From positions 1 through 5,649 of the forward strand of contig CAMPJI010000123.1 of assembly GCA_946886865.1 (NCBI GenBank): a DNA stretch of 5,649 nucleotides, in the 5' to 3' direction. Below, one piece after another: positions 1-5,649 of the stretch. Below the pieces are notes generated by a model. The model made no database searches, was not told the DNA's origin, and saw nothing but the letters and a program-made list of their open reading frames with translations. The DNA is from an uncultured Lysobacterales bacterium (GTDB taxonomy: Bacteria; Pseudomonadota; Gammaproteobacteria; Xanthomonadales; Xanthomonadaceae). The position numbers were made by a program, and so were the translations under genes. Each line of letters starts with the position of its first letter. Position 1 is the stretch's first letter.

Positions 1-144
1 CACCCAGGAGCAGTAACTCCCTCTCCCTGCTTGCAGGGGAGGGCTGGGGAGGGGTGCTCTCCAAGCGACTACTCAACGGCCACGATGCTTTTCGCCCTTA
101 CCGACAGCTCCACGAGCCCGGGAGGCGCCAAGCGCAGCGAAAAA
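1..144. other. Left-end stretch without a supported gene
   Basis: Beyond the repeat at 18-56, this region carries a 7-base inverted pair (TTTTCGC near 89-95 and GCGAAAA at 137-143) and some GC-rich palindromic patches. No reading frame here has a plausible start signal and family-like content. Whatever follows the effector gene lies outside the window. Confidence 0.5.
18..56. repeat. GC-rich hairpin resembling a dispersed intergenic repeat
   Basis: CCCTGC at 25-30 pairs with GCAGGG at 33-38 around a TT loop, and imperfect outer arms extend to 19-43. A second GGGGAGGGGTG arm continues to 56. Short C/T-rich and G/A-rich palindromes of this kind are common between genes in Xanthomonadaceae. It could stop or stabilise the transcript leaving the effector gene, but no T-run follows on the minus strand, so a terminator role is uncertain. 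Only one copy is in the window. Confidence 0.5.
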
Positions 145-1503
145 TCAGTACCCCGCCTGCGCACCCTGCATCGAAATCCGCTCACGTACCGGCGCCACCT
201 CATGCGCCTGCTGGCGCGCGTTCTCCTGGCGCGCCGACTCCGTAGCGACCTGTTTCGCTGACTCATCCGCATCGGGAGGCAACCGGCTGAGATCGATCCG
301 GGCACGTTGACCCGGAACGTCGCCGGTCACGAAGACCGCATCATCCTGCACGTGCACCGCGTCCACCCGCCCGGCACGGATACCGGCGGCATTTGTGGCC
401 GCCGTGATCTGCGCGAGGCGGTCGGCCGATGTTTCGGCCGGCAAGCGGTTACGCAATTCGTCGTGCAGTCGATGCGACGGGTGCCCGGGATTGTCAAACA
501 ACTGGTCGGTCACCTCTCGCGTGATCGGGACATGTCGATACTGGTTTGGCCCATCCGCCGTGTGATCGAAATGCCCCATCCGTTCCTCGCCACCGCTGGT
601 GTCGATGTAGGCCTGTCGGGACTTGTCCGCACTCCTTCCAAAGTGGATGCCATTGATCTCAAGCATCTCTTCATCCATGCCGTGCCGATCCATATCCATG
701 ATCAGCCGTGGTTCGACTCCACGATGAGGGCGCGCGTAGATTCGATGGCTTTGAACGATGTATCCAATTGCAGACGCTCCCGTGTGGTTCGGGTAACTTG
801 AGGCGGCGCGTCCGACCGTGCTTGTCGGATCCTGATAGTAGTTCGTGACCAACGTGGAGAGGTTCGAGGGCGTGGGTTCCAAGGTCATGTTCGGCAGAAC
901 TTCGATACCGGGGCGGGCGTAGACTTTTCCATCAACGATATGGACGAAGTCGTCCGCCCGACCTGGAAGATCATTGAGCATAGATGCCAGCGTCACCCGG
1001 CCGTTCAATGCGCTGAAACGAGAGACAGCCGAATTCCAGCCTTCCACATGGGCTCTCGCCTCATCGTGCGCAGACGCCCGATGCCAAGCGGCAATCGGCT
1101 CGTCGTATGCATTTTCCGGATCCCTGCTTCGAGATATATCGTTGATCTCATTGGCAGCTTTTCCGATGGCCTGTTGCCGTGCTGCGTGATTGAATCCGTG
1201 CTGCAACTCGTGGCCCAGCACGAACGTCAAGTCATTTGCCTCGAAGTTTCCCTGGGGAGCGCCCTTCAAAGCCGAGGCAGGTATTTCGATGCGTTTGGAT
1301 TCACCGTAGTAGAGGGCACCAGCGCGCATACCGCCGGCCATCAATCCGATCGACTTCAGGTGTCCGGCTTCAACCGCGCCTGAGAACAGGGCCTCAAGGT
1401 GGGGAGATTCGCTGATCGTGCTACGCAGGTTGGCAACCATTTCGGGAGTCACGCCTCTTTCTCGTGACAAGTCCCCCAGCAATCGTTCCGCATCCTTGTG
1501 CAT
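145..1503 (-). CDS. Putative X-T4SS antibacterial effector (X-Tfe): HExxH metallopeptidase with C-terminal XVIPCD
   Basis: This 452-residue protein has no signal peptide, as expected of a type IV secretion substrate. Residues 94-105 carry FVLGHELQHGFN, a zinc-metallopeptidase HExxH motif (His98, Glu99, His102). EARAHVEGW at 148-156 follows and could supply a third zinc ligand, with Glu148 the best candidate, as in gluzincin-type peptidases. Residues about 200-330 form a second region I do not recognise. Residues about 335-432 resemble the XVIPCD secretion signal of Xanthomonadaceae effectors: FDNPGHPSHRLHDEL (336-350), a helix with DRLAQITAAT, then AGRVDAVHVQDDAVFVTGD (377-395), and a Gln-rich tail. 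XVIPCDs are bound by VirD4, which is encoded two genes upstream. The ATG at 1503 has AGGAG eight bases before it. The gene looks intact. The cleaved target is unknown; the paired lipoprotein points to an envelope target in competitor bacteria. Confidence 0.83.
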   Translation of the reverse strand: MHKDAERLLGDLSRERGVTPEMVANLRSTISESPHLEALFSGAVEAGHLKSIGLMAGGMRAGALYYGESKRIEIPASALKGAPQGNFEANDLTFVLGHELQHGFNHAARQQAIGKAANEINDISRSRDPENAYDEPIAAWHRASAHDEARAHVEGWNSAVSRFSALNGRVTLASMLNDLPGRADDFVHIVDGKVYARPGIEVLPNMTLEPTPSNLSTLVTNYYQDPTSTVGRAASSYPNHTGASAIGYIVQSHRIYARPHRGVEPRLIMDMDRHGMDEEMLEINGIHFGRSADKSRQAYIDTSGGEERMGHFDHTADGPNQYRHVPITREVTDQLFDNPGHPSHRLHDELRNRLPAETSADRLAQITAATNAAGIRAGRVDAVHVQDDAVFVTGDVPGQRARIDLSRLPPDADESAKQVATESARQENARQQAHEVAPVRERISMQGAQAGY

Positions 1504-1511
1504 TGGAATAT

Positions 1512-1516
1512 CTCCT
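1512..1516 (-). promoter_or_regulatory. Ribosome binding site of the effector gene
   Basis: AGGAG lies eight bases before the ATG at 1503 and two codons beyond the lipoprotein stop. It fixes the effector start and shows that the effector can be translated from the same message as the lipoprotein, with a gap of only 19 bases. Confidence 0.7.
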
Positions 1517-1522
1517 GGTCCT

Positions 1523-2164
1523 TCAGAGGTACTCGATCCGCTTTACGCACTCCACTCTCACGGACTTTTCAAGCTCGTACCCATGCGTGCTGACACGCAG
1601 ATGCTGGTACGCCTTTTCATCTCCACGCACGAAGTGCCACCCGATCTGCATTCCGTGCTCCACCAGCCAGGGATCCTGCACGAACCCTCGGATGCGTAGC
1701 GCATCAGCCAGCGGACCCAACAGGTCGCACGCGTTGCTCTCAGCGCCCGCCAATGGCATCCCGGCGTGTTCGATGATCAGCTTTGTTCGTTCCTCGAACC
1801 TGTCGGACTCCACATATTTCACCTGATAGGTGGTGACGTCGGATTCGATCTCCGCGACATCCGCCTCCAGTCCAGGCTGGTACGTCAACGCTATTTGCAG
1901 GTGACTCTGAACCAGATCTCGCGTGAGAGCGGGATTGGCTTCCAGATGGTCAATCAAGGCAACAACGCTGACGAGGGCTGCGGATAACGACGAGTCAATG
2001 TCTCCCCTCATGTCGCCGTGATCAGCTTGGGTCTTGCCTCTCTCACCGATGTAGCTTGCGGCTTGCCCATCCGACCTGGTCGTATGTGTTGTTGGCACCG
2101 CACACGCCGCCAGCGCCATGCTGGCTGCGGCGGTAATGGCGTGCGTCATACTCCGTGCCTTCAT
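1523..2164 (-). CDS. Putative X-Tfi immunity lipoprotein, internal start within the virD4 frame
   Basis: Starting at the ATG at 2164, this 213-residue protein has a lipoprotein signal peptide: Lys2 and Arg4, a hydrophobic core, and the lipobox LAAC with Cys21 as the lipidation site. The residue after Cys is Ala, not Asp, which predicts sorting to the outer membrane, facing the periplasm. The mature part is mostly charged and helical-looking, with two further cysteines (146 and 206) that could form a disulfide. I do not recognise its fold. Two things suggest immunity: it is a lipoprotein, as X-Tfi proteins of Xanthomonas are, and it lies 19 bases upstream of a predicted X-T4SS effector. The start is supported by AAGGAG eight bases before the ATG. 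A second ATG at 2149 would also keep the signal peptide but has poorer spacing. Its frame is continuous with virD4, which is odd because a signal peptide inside a fusion would not be used normally. Confidence 0.8.
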   Translation of the reverse strand: MKARSMTHAITAAASMALAACAVPTTHTTRSDGQAASYIGERGKTQADHGDMRGDIDSSLSAALVSVVALIDHLEANPALTRDLVQSHLQIALTYQPGLEADVAEIESDVTTYQVKYVESDRFEERTKLIIEHAGMPLAGAESNACDLLGPLADALRIRGFVQDPWLVEHGMQIGWHFVRGDEKAYQHLRVSTHGYELEKSVRVECVKRIEYL

Positions 2165-3874
2165 CCTGTCCTCTCCTTGCTTGATCGTGGGCACCTGCAC
2201 CGGCGGCAGCAGCCGCGCGGTGAAGTGGCGGTCTTCGTAATAGCGGATCTTCCGGCATTTGATGGGGTGCGCGAGGCCTTCGTAGACCAGCACCTGGTCC
2301 TTCGCCCCCATGGCCTTGAGTTCCTGCGGCAGCATCAGCGCGCGGCGCTCCTCGGACTCGTTGATCGACACGTCCCGCCGCAAGCCGCGCTGCCGGGTTT
2401 TGTTGCGACGGCGCACGGTGGTGTAGCCGAGCATCTCGGAGTAGTCGTTGGCGTCGCGCTGCTCGCGAGGGGCGAACAGGATCTGCATGGCGTGGTTGGT
2501 GACCAGGGTGCGGGCGACGTCCTTGCCGTACACGGCGTCGAGCTGCGCCAGCGACTGGATGATCGGCAACAGGCGCAGGTTGTAGCCGGCCATGTACGCC
2601 ACCGCCGAGGCGATGATGTCGACGCGGCCGATGGCGGTGAACTCGTCCATCAGCAGCAGGCACTGGTGCCGCAGCGCGGGGTTGGCCTGCGGCAGCTCGC
2701 GCGTGTTGAGGTGGATCAGCTGGCTGAAGAACAGGTTGAGGATGAGCCTGGCCTCGGCCAGCTTGTTCGGCGCGATGGCGACGTAGATGCTCATCGGCCG
2801 CTTGCGCACGTCGGTCAGGAGGAAGTCGTTGGCGCTGGTGGCCGCGTCCAGCACCGGGCTGACCCACGGGTTGAGCGGCTCCTTGAGCGTGCCGAGGATG
2901 GAGGCGAGCGTCTCGTCGGCCTGCGACAGCAGCGTGGCGAACGCATTGCGTGCCGGCTCTCCCAGGAATGGCTGGCCGGCCAGCGCCTGCAGGTACTCGC
3001 GCAGTGCCGTGCCATCGCCCGACGACAGCCGGAACAGGCGGCCGAGCGTGGGGAACTGGTACAGCGACTCGGGCATGCCGATCGCGACCTGGTCGTCGAA
3101 GTTCTCGAACAGGTACAGCGCGAATGCCAGAAACGCGTTGCGCGCCTGGCTGGTCCAGAACTTCTGCTTGTCGTCGCCGTCCGGATAAAGCATCGCGGCG
3201 ATGGCCTGCAGGTCCGACACGCGCAGGGCGGGGTCCTGGCTGACGTAGGCCAGCGGATTCCAGCGGTGGGTGCGGCCGTCCTCGGCAAAGGGATTGAACA
3301 GGTAGACCGCCTGCCCCTGCGCCGCCCGCCAGCCGCTGGTGAGGTCGAAGTTCTCCTGCTTGATGTCGAGCACGACGACCGAGCCGCGGTACTCCAGAAG
3401 GTTCGGCACCACCACGCCCACGCCCTTGCCCGAACGCGTGGGCGCGGCGAGCAGCGCGAACTGCTGGCCCGGCAGCCGTACCAGCTTGCGGCCCAGTCGC
3501 CCGACCACCAGTCCGTCGTCGGCCGGCTTGAGCAGCCCCAGCCGCGCCAGTTCACGCCCACGGGCGAAACGGGCGTCACCATGCAGCGCCTGCTTGCGCG
3601 GTCGCAGCAGCAGGACGGCGAGTACGAGCGCAACCAGCGCCGGCAGGCCGAACCCGACCCACCCCGCCAGGCGCACGCGACCGGCATGCGGCGCCACCTG
3701 CGGCAGGTCCAGCACGCGTGCGTAGCTCCACCACGTGTCCCAGCGCAGCGGCGCATCCACCTGCAGCAGCGCCTGCACCAGCCAGCCGGCGAGGTACAGG
3801 CCGGCCACGCCGGCGGCGGCCGCGCTCGCAAGCGCCAGCCCGGTTCGGGTTCTGGAAGGCATCATCGTCAACAT
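1523..3874 (-). CDS. virD4: VirD4 type IV coupling protein, reading in frame into an immunity lipoprotein
   Basis: Residues 1-570 form a VirD4/TraG-type coupling protein, the hexameric inner-membrane ATPase that recruits substrates to a type IV secretion system. Two membrane segments are visible (about 11-36 and 69-91). They are followed by a Walker A loop, APTRSGKG at 144-151, and a Walker B strand, LLLMDEF at 406-412. Between them, about 236-337, lies a helical region matching the all-alpha domain, which in Xanthomonas VirD4 binds the XVIPCD of effectors. The VirD4 part ends near LLPPVQVPTIKQ (555-566), a normal size for the family. No stop follows: the frame continues through residue 571 into a whole lipoprotein of 213 residues, giving 783 codons. 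The start is uncertain, because ATGs at 3874, 3865 and 3862 are all weakly supported by ribosome binding sites. The VirD4 identity is firm. Whether a fused protein, two separate proteins or both are made cannot be decided here. A separate VirD4 would occupy 2165-3874. Confidence 0.88.
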   Translation of the reverse strand: MLTMMPSRTRTGLALASAAAAGVAGLYLAGWLVQALLQVDAPLRWDTWWSYARVLDLPQVAPHAGRVRLAGWVGFGLPALVALVLAVLLLRPRKQALHGDARFARGRELARLGLLKPADDGLVVGRLGRKLVRLPGQQFALLAAPTRSGKGVGVVVPNLLEYRGSVVVLDIKQENFDLTSGWRAAQGQAVYLFNPFAEDGRTHRWNPLAYVSQDPALRVSDLQAIAAMLYPDGDDKQKFWTSQARNAFLAFALYLFENFDDQVAIGMPESLYQFPTLGRLFRLSSGDGTALREYLQALAGQPFLGEPARNAFATLLSQADETLASILGTLKEPLNPWVSPVLDAATSANDFLLTDVRKRPMSIYVAIAPNKLAEARLILNLFFSQLIHLNTRELPQANPALRHQCLLLMDEFTAIGRVDIIASAVAYMAGYNLRLLPIIQSLAQLDAVYGKDVARTLVTNHAMQILFAPREQRDANDYSEMLGYTTVRRRNKTRQRGLRRDVSINESEERRALMLPQELKAMGAKDQVLVYEGLAHPIKCRKIRYYEDRHFTARLLPPVQVPTIKQGEDRMKARSMTHAITAAASMALAACAVPTTHTTRSDGQAASYIGERGKTQADHGDMRGDIDSSLSAALVSVVALIDHLEANPALTRDLVQSHLQIALTYQPGLEADVAEIESDVTTYQVKYVESDRFEERTKLIIEHAGMPLAGAESNACDLLGPLADALRIRGFVQDPWLVEHGMQIGWHFVRGDEKAYQHLRVSTHGYELEKSVRVECVKRIEYL
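2173..2178 (-). promoter_or_regulatory. Strong ribosome binding site for the immunity lipoprotein
   Basis: AAGGAG lies eight bases before the ATG at 2164, inside the last codons of the VirD4 region. It is the best Shine-Dalgarno match near any start in the window apart from the effector's, and it is the main evidence that the lipoprotein is initiated separately rather than made only as a VirD4 fusion. Confidence 0.75.
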
Positions 3875-4008
3875 CCGTGTCGGGCCGCCGGTGCGGCGGC
3901 GTGGGTCAGTGCCCCCATCCCGGGGACGCCCGCATCATAAAGAGAAGCCGGCACGCGTGCAGCGCGCCGGCTCCGGGACACCTCATTCCAATGTGCGAGC
4001 CGCCGCGA
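3875..4008 (-). other. Intergenic gap between pit and virD4
   Basis: This 134-base gap holds the hairpin at 3946-3972 and must also contain any promoter for virD4. A TATGAT hexamer at 3934-3939 resembles a -10 box, but no good -35 sequence lies 16-18 bases upstream and that position falls inside the hairpin. No convincing Shine-Dalgarno sequence precedes the first virD4 ATG. I see no coding sequence here. Confidence 0.5.
3946..3972 (-). terminator. Probable intrinsic terminator after the DUF47-pit unit
   Basis: On the minus strand, 36 bases after the pit stop codon, AGCCGGC pairs with GCCGGCT (7 bp). The stem extends inward by a G-T wobble and three more pairs around a small loop of about five bases. 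It is followed by TCTCTTTATG, a short and imperfect T-rich run. Position and shape suit a rho-independent terminator separating phosphate uptake from the virD4 unit; the weak T tract means leakage is possible. Confidence 0.55.
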
Positions 4009-5136
4009 TCAGGCCCAGCCGATCGCCCGCATGCCGACGAACATCAGGTAGGCCAGCCCACCCGCCATCGGGATGGTCAGGATCCACGCCCAGATCATCT
4101 TCTCCACCACCGTCCACTTGATGGCGTTGAGGCGCTTGGCCGTGCCCACGCCCATGATCGCGGCGGAGATGTTGTGCGTGGTCGAGACCGGGATGCCGAG
4201 CGACGACGCAGCCAGGATCACCGAGGCGGCACTGGTTTCAGCCGCGAAGCCGTGGATCGGGTGCAGCTTGACCAGCTTGTGGCCCAGCGTCTTGATGATG
4301 CGCCAGCCGCCGGCGGCGGTACCGGCGGCCATCACCAGCGCGCAGGTGATCTTGATCCAGGTGTCGATATCGCCTTCGGCCAGCGCGGCATCGGACGGGT
4401 GCAGGAAGGCCAGCCAGCCCGGGAGGTCGTCCAGCGTGCCCGCGGCCTGCGCGCCGACCAATGCCAGCGCGATGATGCCCATCGTCTTCTGGGCATCGTT
4501 CATGCCGTGGGCGAAGCCCATGCCGGCGGCGCTGAGGATCTGGAATTTGCCGAAGAAGCTGTTGACCCAGCGCGGACGGGCCGCGCGGGCCAGGACGCCG
4601 CCGCTGCGCGCCATCATCGAGATGACGAAGAACAGCACGCCCATCACCAGGAAGCCCGCGGTGAAGCCCAGCACCGGCGAGGACACCATCGGCACGACGA
4701 CCTTCCACAGCACGCCCGCGCTCTTGTAGAGCGGCTCGGCCGGTTCCGACCAGATGATCGCGCCGGTGTCGTTGGACGCCGCGGCCAGCGCCGCGCCCAG
4801 CAGGCCGCCGATCAGCGCATGGGACGAGGACGACGGCAGCCCCACCCACCAGGTGATGAGGTTCCAGATGATGCCGCCCATCAGCGCGCACAGGATCAGC
4901 TGCGAGCCGACCTCCACCACGCCGACATCGATCAGGCCCGACGCGATGGTCTTGGCGACCGCCGTGCCGGCCAGTGCGCCGATCAGGTTCATGCCCGCCG
5001 CCAGGCCCACCGCCTGCATGGGCGACAGCACCTTGGTGGCCACCACCGTGGCGATGGAGTTGGCGGTGTCGTGGAAGCCGTTGATGTACTCGAAGATCAG
5101 CGCGACGAGTACGACGGTGATGACCAGCGTCAGCAT
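4009..5136 (-). CDS. pit: PiT-family inorganic phosphate transporter
   Basis: This is a complete 375-residue low-affinity inorganic phosphate permease of the inner membrane (PiT family), which in bacteria usually imports metal-phosphate with protons. The duplicated family signature is clear in both halves. The N-terminal half has GFHDTANS at residues 20-27 and GLPSSSSHALIG at 99-110; the C-terminal half has GFAHGMNDAQK at 207-217 and GIPVSTTHNIS at 314-324. About ten hydrophobic segments are visible, with more hydrophilic stretches near 175-196 and 234-260. The length fits the shorter bacterial PiT proteins rather than the roughly 500-residue E. coli PitA. The ATG at 5136 begins a hydrophobic N-terminus typical of the family and is preceded by a modest purine stretch (GAGG about 9 bases upstream). 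It follows the DUF47 gene by 10 bases. Ion specificity cannot be read from the sequence. Confidence 0.96.
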   Translation of the reverse strand: MLTLVITVVLVALIFEYINGFHDTANSIATVVATKVLSPMQAVGLAAGMNLIGALAGTAVAKTIASGLIDVGVVEVGSQLILCALMGGIIWNLITWWVGLPSSSSHALIGGLLGAALAAASNDTGAIIWSEPAEPLYKSAGVLWKVVVPMVSSPVLGFTAGFLVMGVLFFVISMMARSGGVLARAARPRWVNSFFGKFQILSAAGMGFAHGMNDAQKTMGIIALALVGAQAAGTLDDLPGWLAFLHPSDAALAEGDIDTWIKITCALVMAAGTAAGGWRIIKTLGHKLVKLHPIHGFAAETSAASVILAASSLGIPVSTTHNISAAIMGVGTAKRLNAIKWTVVEKMIWAWILTIPMAGGLAYLMFVGMRAIGWA

Positions 5137-5146
5137 CCCGCCGGCC

Positions 5147-5649
5147 TCAGGAGTTCTTCAGCACGATTTCGTAGGCCACCACGCCGGCCTCGCGGCAGCG
5201 GTCGATGGCCTTCTCCAGGATTTCGAAGAACTCCTTGAGCAGGAACATCTGCAGCGGATCGAGCCTGCCGGAGTAGATGTCGCGGTACAGCTCCAGCATC
5301 AGGCGGTCGGCCTCGTTCTCGATGGAACGCAGCTGGTCGCCCAGCGCCTTCATCGGCTCCAGCTTCATCAGCTTGAGCTTGCGGACCATCTCCACGACCA
5401 CGCCGGCGGCCTGCTCGAGCATCGCCGCGCGCGGGGCGAAGTCGATATGCGCCAGGTGCTGGGTGGCCAGCGAGTAGCGGTCGGCGAACTTCTCGACCTG
5501 CTTGGGGATCTTGTACAGGGCCGATCCCAGCGCTTCGATGTCCTCGCGCTCGATCGGCGTGATGAAGCTGTCCACCAGCGACTGGCTGATCTTGTCGGAG
5601 GCGTCGCGCTCGCGCTGGCGGGCCAGCTTGAACGCGTCCAGCGACGGCT
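5147..5649 (-). CDS. DUF47 / PhoU-like phosphate transport accessory protein (5' end cut by window)
   Basis: The protein belongs to the DUF47 (PhoU_div, TIGR00153-like) family: cytoplasmic, all-helical, PhoU-related proteins usually encoded next to PiT phosphate transporters and thought to modulate them, as in the orfA-pit operon of Sinorhizobium meliloti. The visible 166 codons contain the family's VDSFITPIEREDI segment followed by long amphipathic helices rich in Leu, Glu, Lys and Arg, and end in VLKNS. There is no signal peptide or membrane segment. A GTG at 5575 could be mistaken for the start, but the frame stays open upstream with family-like sequence (DAFKLARQRERDASDKISQSL) to the window edge. 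The real start is therefore outside; against a usual length of about 205-215 residues, roughly 40 are missing. The stop lies 10 bases before pit, so the two are almost certainly cotranscribed. Family assignment is firm; the regulatory role is inferred from context. Confidence 0.9.
   Translation of the reverse strand, partial: PSLDAFKLARQRERDASDKISQSLVDSFITPIEREDIEALGSALYKIPKQVEKFADRYSLATQHLAHIDFAPRAAMLEQAAGVVVEMVRKLKLMKLEPMKALGDQLRSIENEADRLMLELYRDIYSGRLDPLQMFLLKEFFEILEKAIDRCREAGVVAYEIVLKNS

Noticed and set aside
31..305. Small overlapping open frames at the left end on both strands
   Set aside because: They have no ribosome binding site, no family-like content, and overlap the effector's 3' end or the repeat.
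2043..2867. Minus-strand frame of 274 codons inside virD4
   Set aside because: It is out of frame with VirD4 and made of Ala/Arg/Pro-rich sequence without motifs, so it is a shadow of the coding frame.
3934..3939. TATGAT as a virD4 promoter -10 box
   Set aside because: At 16-18 base spacing no -35-like hexamer is present (CTGCAC at 17), and that site is buried in the terminator hairpin. It is too weak to annotate.
2018..3940. Plus-strand open frame of 640 codons opposite virD4 and the lipoprotein
   Set aside because: It is rich in Arg, Gln, Val and His runs with no recognisable domain, and is antisense to a gene with clear VirD4 motifs. Long antisense frames are expected in high-GC genes.
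3718..5238. Plus-strand open frame of 506 codons across virD4, pit and DUF47
   Set aside because: It is low complexity (Arg, His, Asp, Gly) and antisense to the unmistakable PiT transporter. It is a composition artefact.
5147..5575. DUF47 gene as a complete 142-codon gene starting at GTG 5575
   Set aside because: The frame continues upstream to the window edge with family-like residues, and 142 residues is too short for the family. The start lies outside the window.
1..5649. tRNA or rRNA genes, CRISPR arrays, insertion sequences
   Set aside because: I saw no tRNA cloverleaf, no rRNA-like stretch, no regularly spaced repeats, and no transposase or terminal inverted repeats.

Overview
The window reads as a piece of a high-GC gammaproteobacterial chromosome, most likely from the Xanthomonadaceae or a close relative (Lysobacter, Luteimonas, Stenotrophomonas, Xanthomonas). 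The main pointer is a VirD4 coupling protein next to an effector with a C-terminal XVIPCD-type secretion domain. That combination is characteristic of the bacteria-killing X-type IV secretion system (X-T4SS) of this group. All genes I can support lie on the minus strand, so the biological reading order runs from the right end of the window to the left.

Right part (about 4009-5649): a two-gene phosphate uptake unit. A DUF47 (PhoU-like) accessory protein, cut by the window edge, is followed after 10 bases by a complete PiT-family inorganic phosphate transporter. A GC-rich hairpin followed by a short T-rich run lies just after pit and probably ends this transcript.

Left part (about 145-3874): a secretion and toxin unit. 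virD4 encodes the inner-membrane ATPase that recruits X-T4SS effectors. Directly behind it come a small lipoprotein, probably an immunity protein (X-Tfi), and, 19 bases later, a 452-residue effector (X-Tfe) with a zinc-metallopeptidase HExxH motif and a C-terminal XVIPCD. Together they would form a contact-dependent antibacterial module: VirD4 recognises the effector's XVIPCD and feeds it to the secretion channel, while the lipoprotein protects the producer's own envelope. No virB channel gene is in the window.

The most unusual point is the join between virD4 and the immunity gene. There is no stop codon between them, so a single open frame of 783 codons runs through VirD4 (residues 1-570) into the complete lipoprotein (571-783), including its signal peptide and lipobox. 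A strong ribosome binding site sits inside the virD4 frame just before the lipoprotein ATG. Base composition also drops at this join, which suggests that the immunity-effector pair is a mobile cassette placed behind an older virD4.

The remaining 144 bases at the left end hold no gene I can support, only a GC-rich hairpin resembling a dispersed intergenic repeat.
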